A stretch of 64,000 nucleotides of DNA from Daphnia pulex (lineage: Eukaryota > Arthropoda > Branchiopoda > Diplostraca > Daphniidae): NCBI RefSeq assembly GCF_021134715.1, contig NC_060018.1:6961501-7025500 (forward strand). Reading direction: 5' to 3'. The position numbers and the translations under genes are program-made. Below are positions 24,387 to 36,744 of this stretch, in pieces (the stretch's first letter is position 1; every line of letters starts with the position of its first letter). The notes beneath the pieces are model-generated. The model made no database searches, was not told where the DNA came from, and saw nothing but the letters and a program-made list of their open reading frames with translations.

Positions 24387-27300
24387 AGGCGAAACAAGAG
24401 GGGCCGCAGCAGCAGCAGCGCGTGTGCGCGGCGTGTGTTTTGTGTATCGCCGGGAGATGGGCTCCGATTGGCTCTCGAGTCGACCAATAGGTTTCCGTCG
24501 GGTACGCGGCGACACTTTTATCGCCACATTGTGATTCCATTTCCAACACAGCAAAAATCTATTAAACTCTTTCTTATTTCATGACTAATAATAATCGGTG
24601 TTTCATTAGTATTATTTCTATTGGGTGACGGGAAATAGGTTAACATATTACATAATCAAATGGATATGGCAAATAAAAAATAATTGGTTTCATTTTCCCG
24701 AGATTCTTTTAGTCGAATTCAGCCGCAAAAAATTGAAAAGAATAATTTAGTATTTCTTGTAAGTATTCGTTTTATCGTGCTGTATGCAAATTTTGTCTTG
24801 CCTAATTATAGTTGAACTGTAACTAATTTTGAAATTGTCGTTTCTTTTGTTTTTAAAAAAGACATCAGTATATATTACTCTTAACCATTACAGTGCTATA
24901 AGATAGGCCTAAACTATAGAGAATTAATTTTTCCGTAATTTTGAATGCTAAAAATAAGTTTCTATGGCAACTTGCGTTTATACTTTTAAAGATCCCAACA
25001 GTAAATTGTTATTTCGCATAAAAGGAGAACATTTATTATAATAAATGCAAACCAATCGGGATTGCTTTTTGTTGTTTCAATACTTATGGCGGACGGATGG
25101 GCACGTCGTCTGTGGAGTACGTGCATATAATGCATTACACTACCGTCTAACTTATTTGCCCTGTTGTGGTTTGCCCTTATCAATTTGACTGGCACCGGTG
25201 GCCATACACTTTGGGTATTCTCAGTTATTTATAGGAAAACAGGGCGGTTACAAAGTTTGTTTGTTTTTTTTTGTTCTGAGCAGATCGTCGCTTTCATTTG
25301 CTGATGTGCGCGCGGCGACTGAACTCCATTCAAACGCGAGGTCACAGTGCTGATCAATCACACCGCGCACTCGACTTGTGTATTTTGTATTTATACAGCC
25401 ACTGATCACACGTCCACATGCATTTAGACAACCTTCAACTGCCCTCTGTTTCAATATTATTACTCAGACAATTATCAATTATTGCTGTGGAGGGGGGGGG
25501 GAGAAGCTATGAAAGTCCAATTTGATGGTCACTATGATGTCTCCTGACTTTATCGTTTGACACCAATTTTAGTATCCGAGGCTAGTCGGTGTTATGTGTT
25601 TTGTCTATTATTGTTCATTCCGTGTTCAAATCTATGCGAATCATTTCTCCGTTTATTCTGATGAGCTGAACTGATAATTTTTTATGTCTATATTTTAGCG
25701 TTTTATAGCTTTATGTTATACATAGATTATCAGTATACATAGCTTGGGAGGTGATTCGGTCTCTTGCAATCCTGTTCAAATCCTAAAATTTTGCAATTTT
25801 CAGATCCCCAGTATATGATCGCCTTTCTGTACTTTAATTTTCCCGAAATAAATTTTTTTTCAAAGCAGTTACATTAAAAATCTATTCGAAAAAGAAAAAA
25901 TACAGTATATCATGTAATATCACTCTGGATGAGAAACCCTTAATACTTAAGTCATTTAAAAATTGTAACCATCATTTCCGTTTTCTAACTGAGATGGAAA
26001 AATAATAAATCAAGCAACAACTAAAAACAGTTCAATCATGGTTCAATTTTATCGATAATATTTAGCCTTGCATTCACGAAACAATTATACAGGAACGAAT
26101 TGGAAAATGAATATGTTGCAAAGTGCTGGTCTAAGTCTAAAATCAGTTACGTAAGTAGGCTACGTAACGGAAAAGATTTGATAAGACAAAAATATTAACG
26201 CGACTAATTTTGTCGACGTCGCCTCGCGCTGGTTGGAGAACTGCGTTCGGAATTCACCGACATCCAGTGTCTGATTTATCTTCCAAGATAACAAAAATGC
26301 CAAAAAAGAAAAAAAAAAAGTATCTATAAGATCACACATTCGATGAGGCCTATTATATACAGGTGAAGTGTCGCCCACCGTCAGCCCAGGTATATGGCCG
26401 AGATAATATGGACGAAATCGGCTACCTGAAAAGGCTCACCGCAACCTTTTCCGCCATCCGATTACACAATAAGCCAAAAACTATATCCAAAGGAGCTAAA
26501 CTCGTCTATGAGATAATGTATAATACCGAACAAAGGCTGACGTATATTTTCCAAGATTTATTAGGCCTTTGTTATACTATTAGAATCTTATCCGTCTTAT
26601 CTGCTTTCTTGTCACACTGATGACATATAAGACAAATGAGAAATGCATTAGGTATAAAAAAAAGAAAAAGAAAAAATGATTTCATAGATCGAAAATCGAT
26701 TTCGACGGCGCTTCTCGGAAAAATCGAATATGAAATCCCGACAGCAGCAGCAGAAGACACAATAAGCGACTTTAAGGGTTTTATTCATTGATGCCAACAA
26801 ATCACACTCTGCCTAAAGCTATTGAATGTTATTGCTGGTCTTTTTTTTTTGAAAGGGCGCTACTGTATTTGGCTCTCTAGTCGTCGTCATCATCTCATCT
26901 TTCAGCAGAAAACGACGCGCAGAGCCGATGGATGGAGACGGGTGACGAGAAACAGCCGCAACATCTTCTCTCTCTCTACACGCCCATTTTCGTCTGGGTC
27001 TTTCCGCTACGCTGCGCTGATTGGTATCGACGTACGTATCTCGACTGTTGTTGTTGTTCTTGTCGCCTTGCCTCCGCATTCCGCCAAGTTCACCAACTAA
27101 TTAGCGCCGGTCCTGTGGTCGTTCCTCCGTGACAAACCAGCTACATCCCGCAACAAATTTGATTTGGGATACACAAAGGTATTATTAAAAATTAAAATGG
27201 GACTAAAAATCGACGCGATGAATTTATCCAATTGGAATGAAATGAATTGACAAGGTTTTTTCGTGGTTGGAGTCATAGGAAATTTTGGACCCTTATATTC

Positions 27301-30300
27301 CTGCTGTTATAATATTCCGATGCTCTGTGCGCTGCTATCTGGGGCGGCCAGGCCCCCATGCCGAGTCCCGTTAACTGATAGAATCGTTTTCTCTCTGTGT
27401 ATAGCCTCTCTCTACTCATCACGATGTTCCGCTTCACCGCAGGGGACACTTCAACCGACCGGCGGTATAACATCTATACAAGCGCGGTCTAGAAGATCTC
27501 AGTCCCGGAGTATTTAGAAAAGGGGGGAAAATTCAATAAAGAATCATATTAATTTAAAGAAAGAAAAAAGAAATCAGATTCAAAAACAGAAAACGGCACG
27601 GTCTTAATCTATATAGGCACGCCGTGTGTCAAAAGACTCGGGAATGTAATCTATATGGAACTATCCATTCCAAATTCACGATCGGAGAAAATTAGAAACC
27701 GCTAGTATTTGGCTGTGTACTTACATAAGATAGCAGATCTCAATTCAACGCTATCTTTTCAAAGGTTTCCCCCCTTTTTAAAAAGGAATGGTGTTTTTAA
27801 TTGGTATACATCTATATACTGAGAGAGGGGTATGGGGGGGTTGACACGGTCGGGTCGTCGCAGCCTACTAGTGTTCAGCACACACGAACTGAGAAAACAA
27901 ATCCACCCCATCTCACCCCCGCTCTATGCGCGTTATACTATATACTGCTGGTCTCTTTTTCAGCTTTCTTTAGATGTTTCTCTTCGTCCACAAACGCGGA
28001 GTCAACTTTCAAACGCACCGCCAGCCCGCCGCCGCCGTCCAGCATCCAGCACCGCGGCGGCCTTTTTTCTCGCCCCCCCCCCCTCTCTTCCTCCAAGCTT
28101 GTTTTGTTATATTATATCCTAACTTTTTTAGACCAGATACACGAGGCAAATCCTTTCGCTATAGTCGAGAGAGTCCACATAAGTTGATTGTTTTTGGGTT
28201 TCTTAATTAATTAATGACTCGAGATAAACTTTGATCGCATTATTGTGATGCCCTTGCAAGATGCTTGTAATCACACTTGTTTCCAGGAATGTTTGAACGC
28301 AATTTGATGAGCGGCGGAGTGGTGAAAATTCAAACGGTCGAAAGAGAAGAAAGGTCTTGTGGTCAAGACCACGCCCATACATACGCGCGATGCGGGAACG
28401 GCGTAATGATGGGTCACGTGGCGGAAGTTGTTATATCCTATAGATTCTTAAACTCGTTCGACCCCATTCGGCGCTGTTTAAAAATGTCCATACCATATAA
28501 CTTTCATTTCAAATTCGTTTTTTCTTTTGGGAGAGAGAGAGTTGAAAGGCTGCTCGATATTTTTCAATGTTGCGTAGGGCAAGTTCACAACTATTCGATG
28601 CGTAAGCCGAAAAACCAAAAAAAAAGTGGAATTGCCATAGATAAGATTAGCGATCGATATTTGGATAGTTTTGGGGATTTTTTCCCTTCTTCTTTATAGG
28701 ATCATATCCGCGCAGCAGCGCAAAGTGGGGGGAGATCGTGTGGCCGCTCGCTGAGCCGTCGGCTCTTTTGTGCCTCGGCCAACCTGCCGCCACCGCCGCG
28801 GACGGTGACACTGCACAGCTCAACTCGTTCCCTTCGTCTCTGTATATACATCCACAGCAGGGAGAGAGAAAAAACAAAAACCAAACCCAAAAAAAAGAAA
28901 AAAGAAAATAGAAAAAAAAAGGCCTCACAAATATTTCGACATAAAAAATACGCTTCATTGCTGATGCAATAGACATAAGGAGGAATGAGGTGTAGACAGC
29001 AGTTTTCGGGACTTTGGGTATTAGAGATTGTGGAGCGACTCGGGTCGTTGAATGGCCGAGATCTGCACGACGAACAAAAGCGATCGGCGCCGTTGAGCGG
29101 CGGTGATTTTTCACAGAAAATCTTTCCTCTCGTTGGTCGTCGCATTCTCTTATCCGGGCAGCCATCCGACATTTACCAATCAACAAGCGCAATCATTTCA
29201 GCATCGGGGCGCGCTTTAGGCTAAGAAAAAGTGTAATGTCCTCCTCCTCCTCCGTCGCCCTTTGGGAGAAACTCAAAAAAGCTCCCACGGACTGTAAGAC
29301 TAAACCGCGAGAAGAAAAGGGTCGAGTTTCTACGATTGATCATCCATCAAGTTGTTTCAAATTATTTCGTGTTTTTTGTTTTTTTTATTTTTTATTTTTT
29401 AAAAAAAAGGGGGGAGGCGCTTGAAGTTCTTTTTTTAAAAAAGAATATCACCGAGTCCACAGCGAGACATGACTAGACTGTATTTCCATTTTTCTTTTTC
29501 TTTTTCTACATCTCGGGAAGACTAAACCAATTTCGATAATAGCGATAACCCCGGCGAGAAACAAACATACCGAAATGCGCATATAGATTTCCAACGATTT
29601 CAGCACTCGCTCAAAAAACTTAAATATTCGATTTGATTAATAGACGACACGAGCTCAAATATTTCAAAACAAATTTTTGTTTCCGCATTAAAATAAGCGC
29701 GCAGTCTTTGACGATAATTTAATTGGCTTTAAACGTGCATCTCTATGAATAATATTACAAATTATACAACAATCGTCTCATTTTTATCGAAGGTATTTTT
29801 TAAAAGGTTTTAGGTTTTTTTTTGTAAGTTTTTATTACGATCGAAATTTTTCATAACGTGCCTAAAAGTGTTAATTAATTCTCGTGTTAGTATTGTAGAA
29901 TCGGCAGCCTTCTGTTGGCAACATTGGAATTTCTGCGCTGTTTTTGTTGGAGGGTAGAAAAGGGGGGAAGAAGGGGCGTGTCTGCAGATGAGTGCAAAGT
30001 AAATGTATACATATGTCCTATATTGTAATAGTAATTGTTATCTCTGGTCGGTCACAGCTGGGAGATGCGAAAAGCCGGACTGTCGTCAATCCTTTGGCCA
30101 CGCCACACGTCCAGCAGCTTTTTTGCGCCTTTGAGTTGGTCTGGAGCTGCCGCAATACGTTATGTTCCGCTACATTCCGCCCAATCCGGAAAAAGAAAAA
30201 AAAAAGATGGGGATATGAAGGAGGTTCAAGATGCGCCGCAGTCTATAGATCCGCTCGACCGCTTTGGCTCTCCAAGTGCTCTGCTGTGTGTAGCCCCCCG

Positions 30301-31285
30301 GAAACCGTCAAATGACCGCCCATAGCATGGCCGTCCGTGCTGATAAATGTACAGAGAGCTTCACGGCCCGCGACGACGACACATCATTAAGACGGCGACG
30401 GCTATAACGCCAGTGCCGAAATGTGCCGACACATTGCCCAGCTAGCACGTGGAAAAGAGAGCGACTAATAACGAAATTTTGACTTCCATTGCGCGGTAAC
30501 TTATTACGTATAACGAAAATCCGAATGCCACATTATTCGTCCCGACTGTATTTGATGTCAGCGCTTGGCGGTTGGATCATTTGAATATTAGTCACACTTC
30601 AAAGACGGCTTGATGACTCATATCGATGAATCTTTTCACCGCTTTTCACGTAGCAGATAGGGTATCTTTTAATGTTTTTGTTTTTTTCTGTTAAAGGTAT
30701 TTGTGTTCAGATGTAGATGCAACGCCATAGCACTAAAGAAACTGGTGCAATCGAACTGTAGACTATTATCTCTACTAAAGTGTGTGCAATTCATTTCTAT
30801 TTTAAAAGCTATTTTGGTGGTTGAACAAACTGTAGCAAGAAATTTTCGAATAAGTTGAAGACTCATCATCTCAAATGTTTGATCTTATCAATCTAACCAT
30901 CAATCAAGGATGTGAGAACGATTTCCGTTAACCTTATAAATTACTTCACAAAATAACAGGTTTATGAGTTGTGTCTACAGATCGCATTTATGTTATGTTT
31001 ACGTGATGTGCACGATTTAAATTACACGCGATAATTTTTTTAAGAAATTTGCTTCTCCATAATTGTATTACAATTTACCATCACAGAAAAAGCCTGTTCC
31101 AAAAACTGAATTTTCTTCTCGACTAACTATTAAATCATATGGTCACATAGTTACAAATACTGTGGATTGGGTAATTTTTTTCCAAAGAAACAAGGTGCTA
31201 TAAACAAGAGTGGTTTATGTCATGAATTATTCAAATCATAATCATACTGAGTTATTCTTCACATTGACACAATAATCACAACTTT
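24387..31285. other. 6.9-kb gene-free region upstream of SoxE
   Basis: No frame in this stretch combines length, splice sites and recognisable protein. It holds short GA/CT microsatellites (for example near 26970, 28533), G10 at 25492-25501, C11 near 28073-28083, many AT palindromes, TATCGATA at about 26049, and several GC-rich islands (26900-27100, 28010-28080, 28720-28860, 30380-30430). It separates SoxE from the TSSC4 gene. A regulatory landscape for SoxE is the likeliest use. Confidence 0.6.
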
Positions 31286-31990
31286 CTACCCATTTTTATC
31301 ATCAGTATTATGATCTTCTTCTCCATCTTCTTCTTCCAGGTGACTGAGACAGCTCTGTATTTTTGTTGTTTGTGATGAACCTTCAATGCTTGCTTTCAAC
31401 TTTCTCCTGCTCTCTTTCTGCTTTTTGGATCCAGAACCAAACTCAAATGCGGGCATAACAAGTTTCCCATCTCTGTATGTTTTGCCTTTTTCTGATCGCC
31501 CTTCAAAAGTTTTAGGTTTCTTGAACACAATTTTCCCTGAGGTATCAGCAGGCTCGTCAACATCTTCAAGTTTGCGCTTCCTGTCTTCCAGGTCCCTGAG
31601 GAATGACAATGCAGCTGCAGTGTTGGACTTGTCAGTAACATCCGAAGTTGCAGCTAAATTGTACTTAACCCATTTGTGTGGGTTTTTCTTGTGATCAGGA
31701 GTATTGGTTCTGTTTAAATGATGCTGTCTTCTTGGGGGATAGGATGACTTTTTCAATTTTGGCATGGGCCTTTTAAACATACTTTCTTCTCCCTTATAAA
31801 TCGTCACGTCGTCGTTTTTTGAATTCTCTTCATCTATCACTATGTCACACGTAGAAGAAGACAATGCCGGTATTTCTTTGTGGGCAAGTTCTACAATAGG
31901 TAAATTTCCAAAAATTGATTCCCGTCTAGCAGAAAATTCTTCATTTTGACACTGCAAAGTGAAACTGTCATTTAGCTTTTGGGGCTCCAT
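31286..31990 (-). CDS. TSSC4: TSSC4 homologue, U5 snRNP assembly factor
   Basis: A single coding exon of 234 aa from Met at 31990. The family core is present: FKRPMPKLKKS, then a conserved block NPHKWVKYNL followed by SNTAAALSFL, and GKIVFKKPKTF. Mammalian TSSC4 is an intrinsically disordered chaperone that helps assemble the U5 snRNP and the tri-snRNP, and this protein is likewise largely disordered with an acidic C-terminus. A splice acceptor just upstream (about 32046) and a GTTAGA donor near 32110 suggest a small intron in the 5' UTR. Divergent from RSL1D1; the two starts are 454 bp apart. Confidence 0.88.
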   Translation of the reverse strand: MEPQKLNDSFTLQCQNEEFSARRESIFGNLPIVELAHKEIPALSSSTCDIVIDEENSKNDDVTIYKGEESMFKRPMPKLKKSSYPPRRQHHLNRTNTPDHKKNPHKWVKYNLAATSDVTDKSNTAAALSFLRDLEDRKRKLEDVDEPADTSGKIVFKKPKTFEGRSEKGKTYRDGKLVMPAFEFGSGSKKQKESRRKLKASIEGSSQTTKIQSCLSHLEEEDGEEDHNTDDKNG

Positions 31991-32443
31991 AATTTGGAAG
32001 ATGAGCCTATCGCATACAGATATGGAATCGCGATCTCCCGAAATCTGCAAACAAAAATCCACAATAAAAGTAAAATCAAATATAAGTAGCTTAAAGTTGC
32101 TATCTAACCTGTAAAGTGAACTAGAACTTTTATTTGATTTCTTTTGGGAAAAGATATGAAACAAAAGCAGACGGATCGAAATCAAGCACTGTTGCCATTT
32201 AAAGGCAATTCCTAATTGAAAAATTCAATTTTTTTTTGGTAAAAAGTCAGGATAATTAATTTAATGAGATTATTAAGTATTATATAATTTTGTTTATTTT
32301 CAAAAATCATACTGGACTTAATGCGATGTAGTTGGTTTACTTTGATGGCATAATGGCAACACCTTCTGGCAGACGCCATAATCAAACCGAAAACACGTGG
32401 ATCACACAAACTTCATTCGTACGGGCTGAATTCAACCACCAAA
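31991..32443. promoter_or_regulatory. bidirectional promoter, TSSC4 (-) / RSL1D1 (+)
   Basis: 454 bp between two start codons in opposite directions, shared by a splicing factor and a ribosome-biogenesis gene. A 5' UTR intron of TSSC4 probably lies at its left end. The E-box listed separately lies near the RSL1D1 side. No TATA box. Confidence 0.6.
32394..32399 (+). promoter_or_regulatory. CACGTG E-box near RSL1D1 start
   Basis: Canonical palindromic E-box 45 bases before the RSL1D1 start codon. CACGTG close to the transcription start is the typical Myc/Max site of ribosome-biogenesis genes in flies. Its presence is seen; its function is inferred. Confidence 0.5.
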
Positions 32444-34376
32444 ATGGGTCTTAAAATTAAGAAGTCACCAAAGCCAGTAACAGCTACACAAAAGAAGCAA
32501 TCCGTTGCTAAGAAATCTACGGTTTCTCCAGCGAAGAAAGGAACTCAGACACCCCCTGCTGGAAAGAAAACAGAGAAAAAAAAATCTCAGAAAAAAAATG
32601 TAACCCATCCGGTTGACGTTCCATCCGAGTATGTTAATATGCAGGATCCATCGATAACTTCAAAATGTGAATTACAAAAAAGTTCGGTAAGTAAATGAAA
32701 AATATGTTGTAGTTTTCAGTTTTTGATTTTGTAAATGTTTTAGGTTGAAGCAGCTGTTAGCGCAGCTTTCAAAGCACATGAGCTAACTCTTCAGAAAACG
32801 AAAGGTGGACAACTATTTGACAGCGAACCACACCCTATAAATCTTCTTGTGTCAGCCATAAAGATTTCAAGTTCTGATCCACAACCCTTTAGAGTGTATG
32901 TTAAAAAGTTACAGGCTTAGGTATTAATTTACCAAAATTAATTTGTATTTTATTTTTTAGTAAGGTACCACATCCATTTTTGAATGATGAGTGTGACATT
33001 TGTTTGATTGTCCAAGATTTGGAAAAAGGATGGAAGGTTAATCATGAACCTACCACTCAACACTATCAAGAACTTCTTGACAGCAAAAATGTTTCTTTCA
33101 TATCTGAGGTGAGTTCTCCTACTTAATATAATTAGTTTTAACCATTACAATCAATACTTAACTGTAAAATTTAAATTTTGTTAGGTAATGCCCCTGAGAC
33201 AGTTGAGAATTGAATTTAAACCATTTGAGGCAAGAGGAAAATTTGCTAAGCGTTTTGATGTTGTATTGGTTGACAAAAGAATTGCCAAGTTTATTCCAAG
33301 ATATCTTGGTAAAGCATTTTATCAAGCTGGAAAGTATGTTATCATAATTTCGTGTTTCAAGAAGTAATATTTAATTATCTAATCATTAATTTGTATCACT
33401 TTAAGATTACCTGTGTCAATCGATATTGAAGCTGAAGATCTTTTAGCCGAAGTTAACCGAGCTCTAGCTACAAGTATGATGTCTATGTCGAATAAAGGCT
33501 CAAGTACACAGATGCAGGTTGGATTGTCAAACCAAACTGAGAAGCAAATAATCGAGAATATCATGGCAGTTTATGAAAGCATGCCAAAACATTTCCCCGG
33601 GAAATTTGAAAATATTCGGAGCTTATATATTAGATTCGGAAACAACACATGGACTGTTCCAATTTACGTCAGTTTTGGTAATTTAATTAATATTGTGCTT
33701 TGCGGAATCTGTAATATTTATTGGTTTTGGTTTAGCCACTCGAGATTCCGTTACATTGCCAGTCTCCAAGAAACGCGACGAGCCCCTGATCGACGATCTT
33801 AGCACACTTGCACCTGGTTGGAAAGTTGCTGTTTACCCTAGTGGTGAAGTTAAAAAGATTAAAGACGAAGGATACCAACATACGGATTTAGACGCTGCTA
33901 TTGAAGACATTGAAGCGCCTGAAAAGGTTTTGGAACTAGATGGCGACGAAGACATGTCTGATGCTGAAATCGACGAAAAGAAAACAGCTGCAGCCAAGAC
34001 GTCACGCAAAGCTCCCAAAAATGTGAAGAAGACGAAAAGAACAACTGAAGCATCTGATGTTGAAGACGAACCCAAAAGTCAAGATAAATCAGAAAAGATT
34101 TCAAAGAAAAAGAAAGCGAAACCAGCTGATGACAGCAGTGAAGACGAAGGCGATGCATTGGAAGAAGAGTACATGAAAGAATTAGATATTCTAGAAGAGA
34201 AAATAGTTGGAGCAAACCCTGAAGAAGGTGACGACGCTGAAGATGGTGACGACGCTGAAGATGATGTTGAAGAAGCTGTCGAAGAAGAGGTAAAGAAAGC
34301 CGATTCGAAACCTAAGCAGATCAAGAAGAAAACATTGAAAAAAATGAACATTAAGAAAAAAGCCAAACGCGCGTAA
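32444..34376 (+). CDS. RSL1D1: ribosomal L1 domain-containing protein
   Basis: Six exons (32444-32686, 32744-32895, 32961-33108, 33185-33333, 33406-33677, 33736-34376) give 534 aa in consistent phases. Residues 1-80 are Lys/Pro-rich. The L1 domain runs from about 82 to 330 (AAVSAAFKAHEL, PHPFLNDECDICLIVQD, RLGKAFYQAGKLP-type block, SVTLPVSKK). The C-terminal 170 residues alternate acidic and lysine clusters and end in KKKAKRA. RSL1D1 and its fly relatives are nucleolar and act in pre-rRNA processing; the highly charged tail fits this. The next gene, Notchless, is also a large-subunit maturation factor. Confidence 0.92.
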
Positions 34377-34424
34377 ATGCCTGTCTTTTAATTATGTTTT
34401 GTATTCCTTGAACTGCTGGACAAA

Positions 34425-34430
34425 AATAAA
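34425..34430 (+). terminator. polyadenylation signal, RSL1D1
   Basis: AATAAA 49 bases after the stop codon, giving a very short 3' UTR in line with the compact spacing to Notchless. Confidence 0.6.
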
Positions 34431-34731
34431 ATACCATGATCGGCAAGTGCTTTTGAGAATTTTAAAATTTCTTGGAGGAATTGTCAAAATTGAATCTTGA
34501 ATGATTGAATCAATGTTGCATGAATTGATTAGTCTTTCATAGTTTACGTAGTTGCCTCATTTTAATTTAACCTTGAAATATTTTAAGTCATAACAGATTT
34601 ATAAGAGTTTTCTTAGGATTCGTACACCATTCTTATTTGCTGCAATTTGTTTTTAAATTTCCGTTTCCGAATTTTTTTCGGAATGTAATTTCAAGTTCAG
34701 AAAATCACCGTTAGATGCCGAGACAGTAAAA

Positions 34732-34737
34732 CACGTG
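34732..34737 (+). promoter_or_regulatory. CACGTG E-box near Notchless start
   Basis: CACGTG within an ACACGTGT context, 23 bases before the split start codon of Notchless. Same motif and similar placing as at RSL1D1, which suggests common control by Myc-type factors. Confidence 0.5.
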
Positions 34738-34759
34738 TGTCGCTGTCGAAAAAACGAAA

Positions 34760-36744
34760 ATGTAAGTGTCCATGAGTGAGACATGTAATTTGTTTTTATG
34801 GCAACTTAAACAGATTGAAATGCATGTTCTATTCTAATATTATGTACGTATTAACAGGATTTCAAAAAGGAAGTTATCAGAGTCCGATGAAAAGGAAGAA
34901 GTTGGTCATGTTCTTGCACAGTTCAAATCCGAAAGTGGCGAACTTTTGGAGTCTCCGATTGATTTACCTCTCAATATAACTACAGCAAACTTGCAGTTGA
35001 TTTGCAATGCATTCGTTAAAAAGAGTGACGATGAAGCTACTCCCTATACATTTTTTGTTCAAGATGTAGAAGTTACAAGTAACCTTGCTGCTGCTCTCAA
35101 AAACGTAGTATTGGACAGTGAAAAAGTATTGGAAATTATCTATCAACCTCAAGCTGTTTTTCAAGTCAGAGCGGTGACTAGATGCACAAGGTAAATAAAA
35201 TAATAGCATTTATTGGTCAATAACTAATATAAATACATTTAATTTTCTAGTTCTTTACCTGGACATTCAGAAGCTGTCATTTCAGTAAGTTTCAGTCCTG
35301 ATGGGAAGCAGTTGGCTAGTGGCTCAGGTGATACCACTGTCAGATTCTGGGACTTAAATACAGAAAGTCCCTTGTTCACATGTAAAGGTAAAATAGCTTT
35401 GAAATTGCAAAAAATTTCCTGTTTTAAACAGTCACGTTTTATGCCAATATTTTATTTTACAGGACACAGACATTGGGTTCTGTGCACTGCTTGGGCCCCC
35501 AATGGACAGACTTTGGCATCAGCTTGCAAAAGTGGTGAAATTCGGTTGTGGGATGCCGCAACTGGGACACAGAAAGGCAAACCACTTGTGGGTCATAAAC
35601 AGTGGGTGACCTGGCTTGTTTGGGAACCTTTTCACTTGAACCCACAGTGCAGGAAGTTAGCAAGTTCTTCCAAAGATGGTGACGTCCGGATATGGGATGT
35701 AGTTCTTGGTACTTGTTTGATTAACCTTGCTGGTCATCAACAAGGGGTATCATGTATAAGGTGGGGTGGAACAGGACTCATATATTCCGCATCTCAGGTA
35801 ATTACAGTCGTTTTCAAAATATATACGAACCAACTCAATATTTATTTACTTAAAATTAACAAAATGTGGTTACAGGATCGGACAGTAAAAGTTTGGCGAT
35901 CTGAAGACGGAATATTATGCAGGACATTGCAAGGGCATGCTCATTGGGTCAACACATTAGCGTTGAGCACCGACTACGTTCTACGAACTGGCGCTTTCGA
36001 ACCAGCAGAATTTGGGCGCACTCAGAAAACTTTGACGCCCGAAGAAGCACAGAAAAAAGCTCTGGACCGATATAATCTAGTTCAACAAGTCGGTCCCGAA
36101 CGTTTAGTGTCTGGTTCGGACGATTTCACTCTGTTTTTATGGAATCCTGAAACAGATAAAAAGCATTTAGGTGATGTTTAAGTGGTTTGGCATGTTGTGA
36201 AGTTATTTAACACATAATTCTGATTTTCTCTGTATTTTTAGCTCGTATGACGGGTCATCAACAATTGGTTAATGACGTCAAATTTTCTCCCGATTCGAGA
36301 TTGATTGCTTCAGCCTCCTTCGACAAATCGATAAAAATCTGGGATGGAAGAACAGGCAATTTCATAACGACTCTTCGAGGTCACGTACAAGCCGTCTACC
36401 AAATTTCCTGGTCGGCCGATTCTCGGCTTCTTGTTAGCGGAAGTGCAGACTCTACTTTGAAAGGTAGGGTTTGAATTAAATGCGATATTCATTTAATTTT
36501 AGAGTTGACGCAATTTGTCTTTGTATTCAATTCTAGTTTGGAACTTGAAAACAAAAAAGTTGCATTTGGACTTGCCCGGACACGGTGATGAAGTATTTGC
36601 TGTTGATTGGAGCCCTGACTCACAACGAGTTGTTTCTGGAGGACGAGATAAAGTTCTGAAGATGTAAATTTTCGTATTCTAATTTCTATTTTTCGGTTTG
36701 TTTAATAAAAAATATTATTTACTCTTGACAGATGGCGATATTAA
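34760..36744 (+). CDS. NLE1: Notchless, WD40 ribosome-assembly factor
   Basis: Eight exons (34760-34761, 34858-35190, 35251-35387, 35463-35797, 35876-36170, 36242-36463, 36537-36663, 36732-36744) give 487 aa, nearly the length of human NLE1. The start codon is split: AT at 34760-34761, then GTAAGT, and G at 34858. The N-terminal NLE ubiquitin-like domain (VLAQFKSESGELLESP and DLPLNITTANLQ) precedes eight WD40 repeats with typical endings (TVRFWD, EIRLWD, DVRIWD, TVKVW, FLWNPE, SIKIWD, VWNL, KMWRY). NLE1 is the substrate by which the AAA protein midasin/Rea1 releases factors from pre-60S particles; in flies it was found as a modifier of Notch. The last exon codes only the final residues. Confidence 0.95.

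Noticed and set aside
26363-26620. 85-codon frame in the SoxE upstream desert
   Set aside because: No splice context or motif, and composition like the surrounding non-coding DNA.
28647-29192. Long minus-strand frame of 181 codons
   Set aside because: Runs through T- and A-homopolymers giving Phe and Lys runs; no domain, no splice sites, no conserved look.
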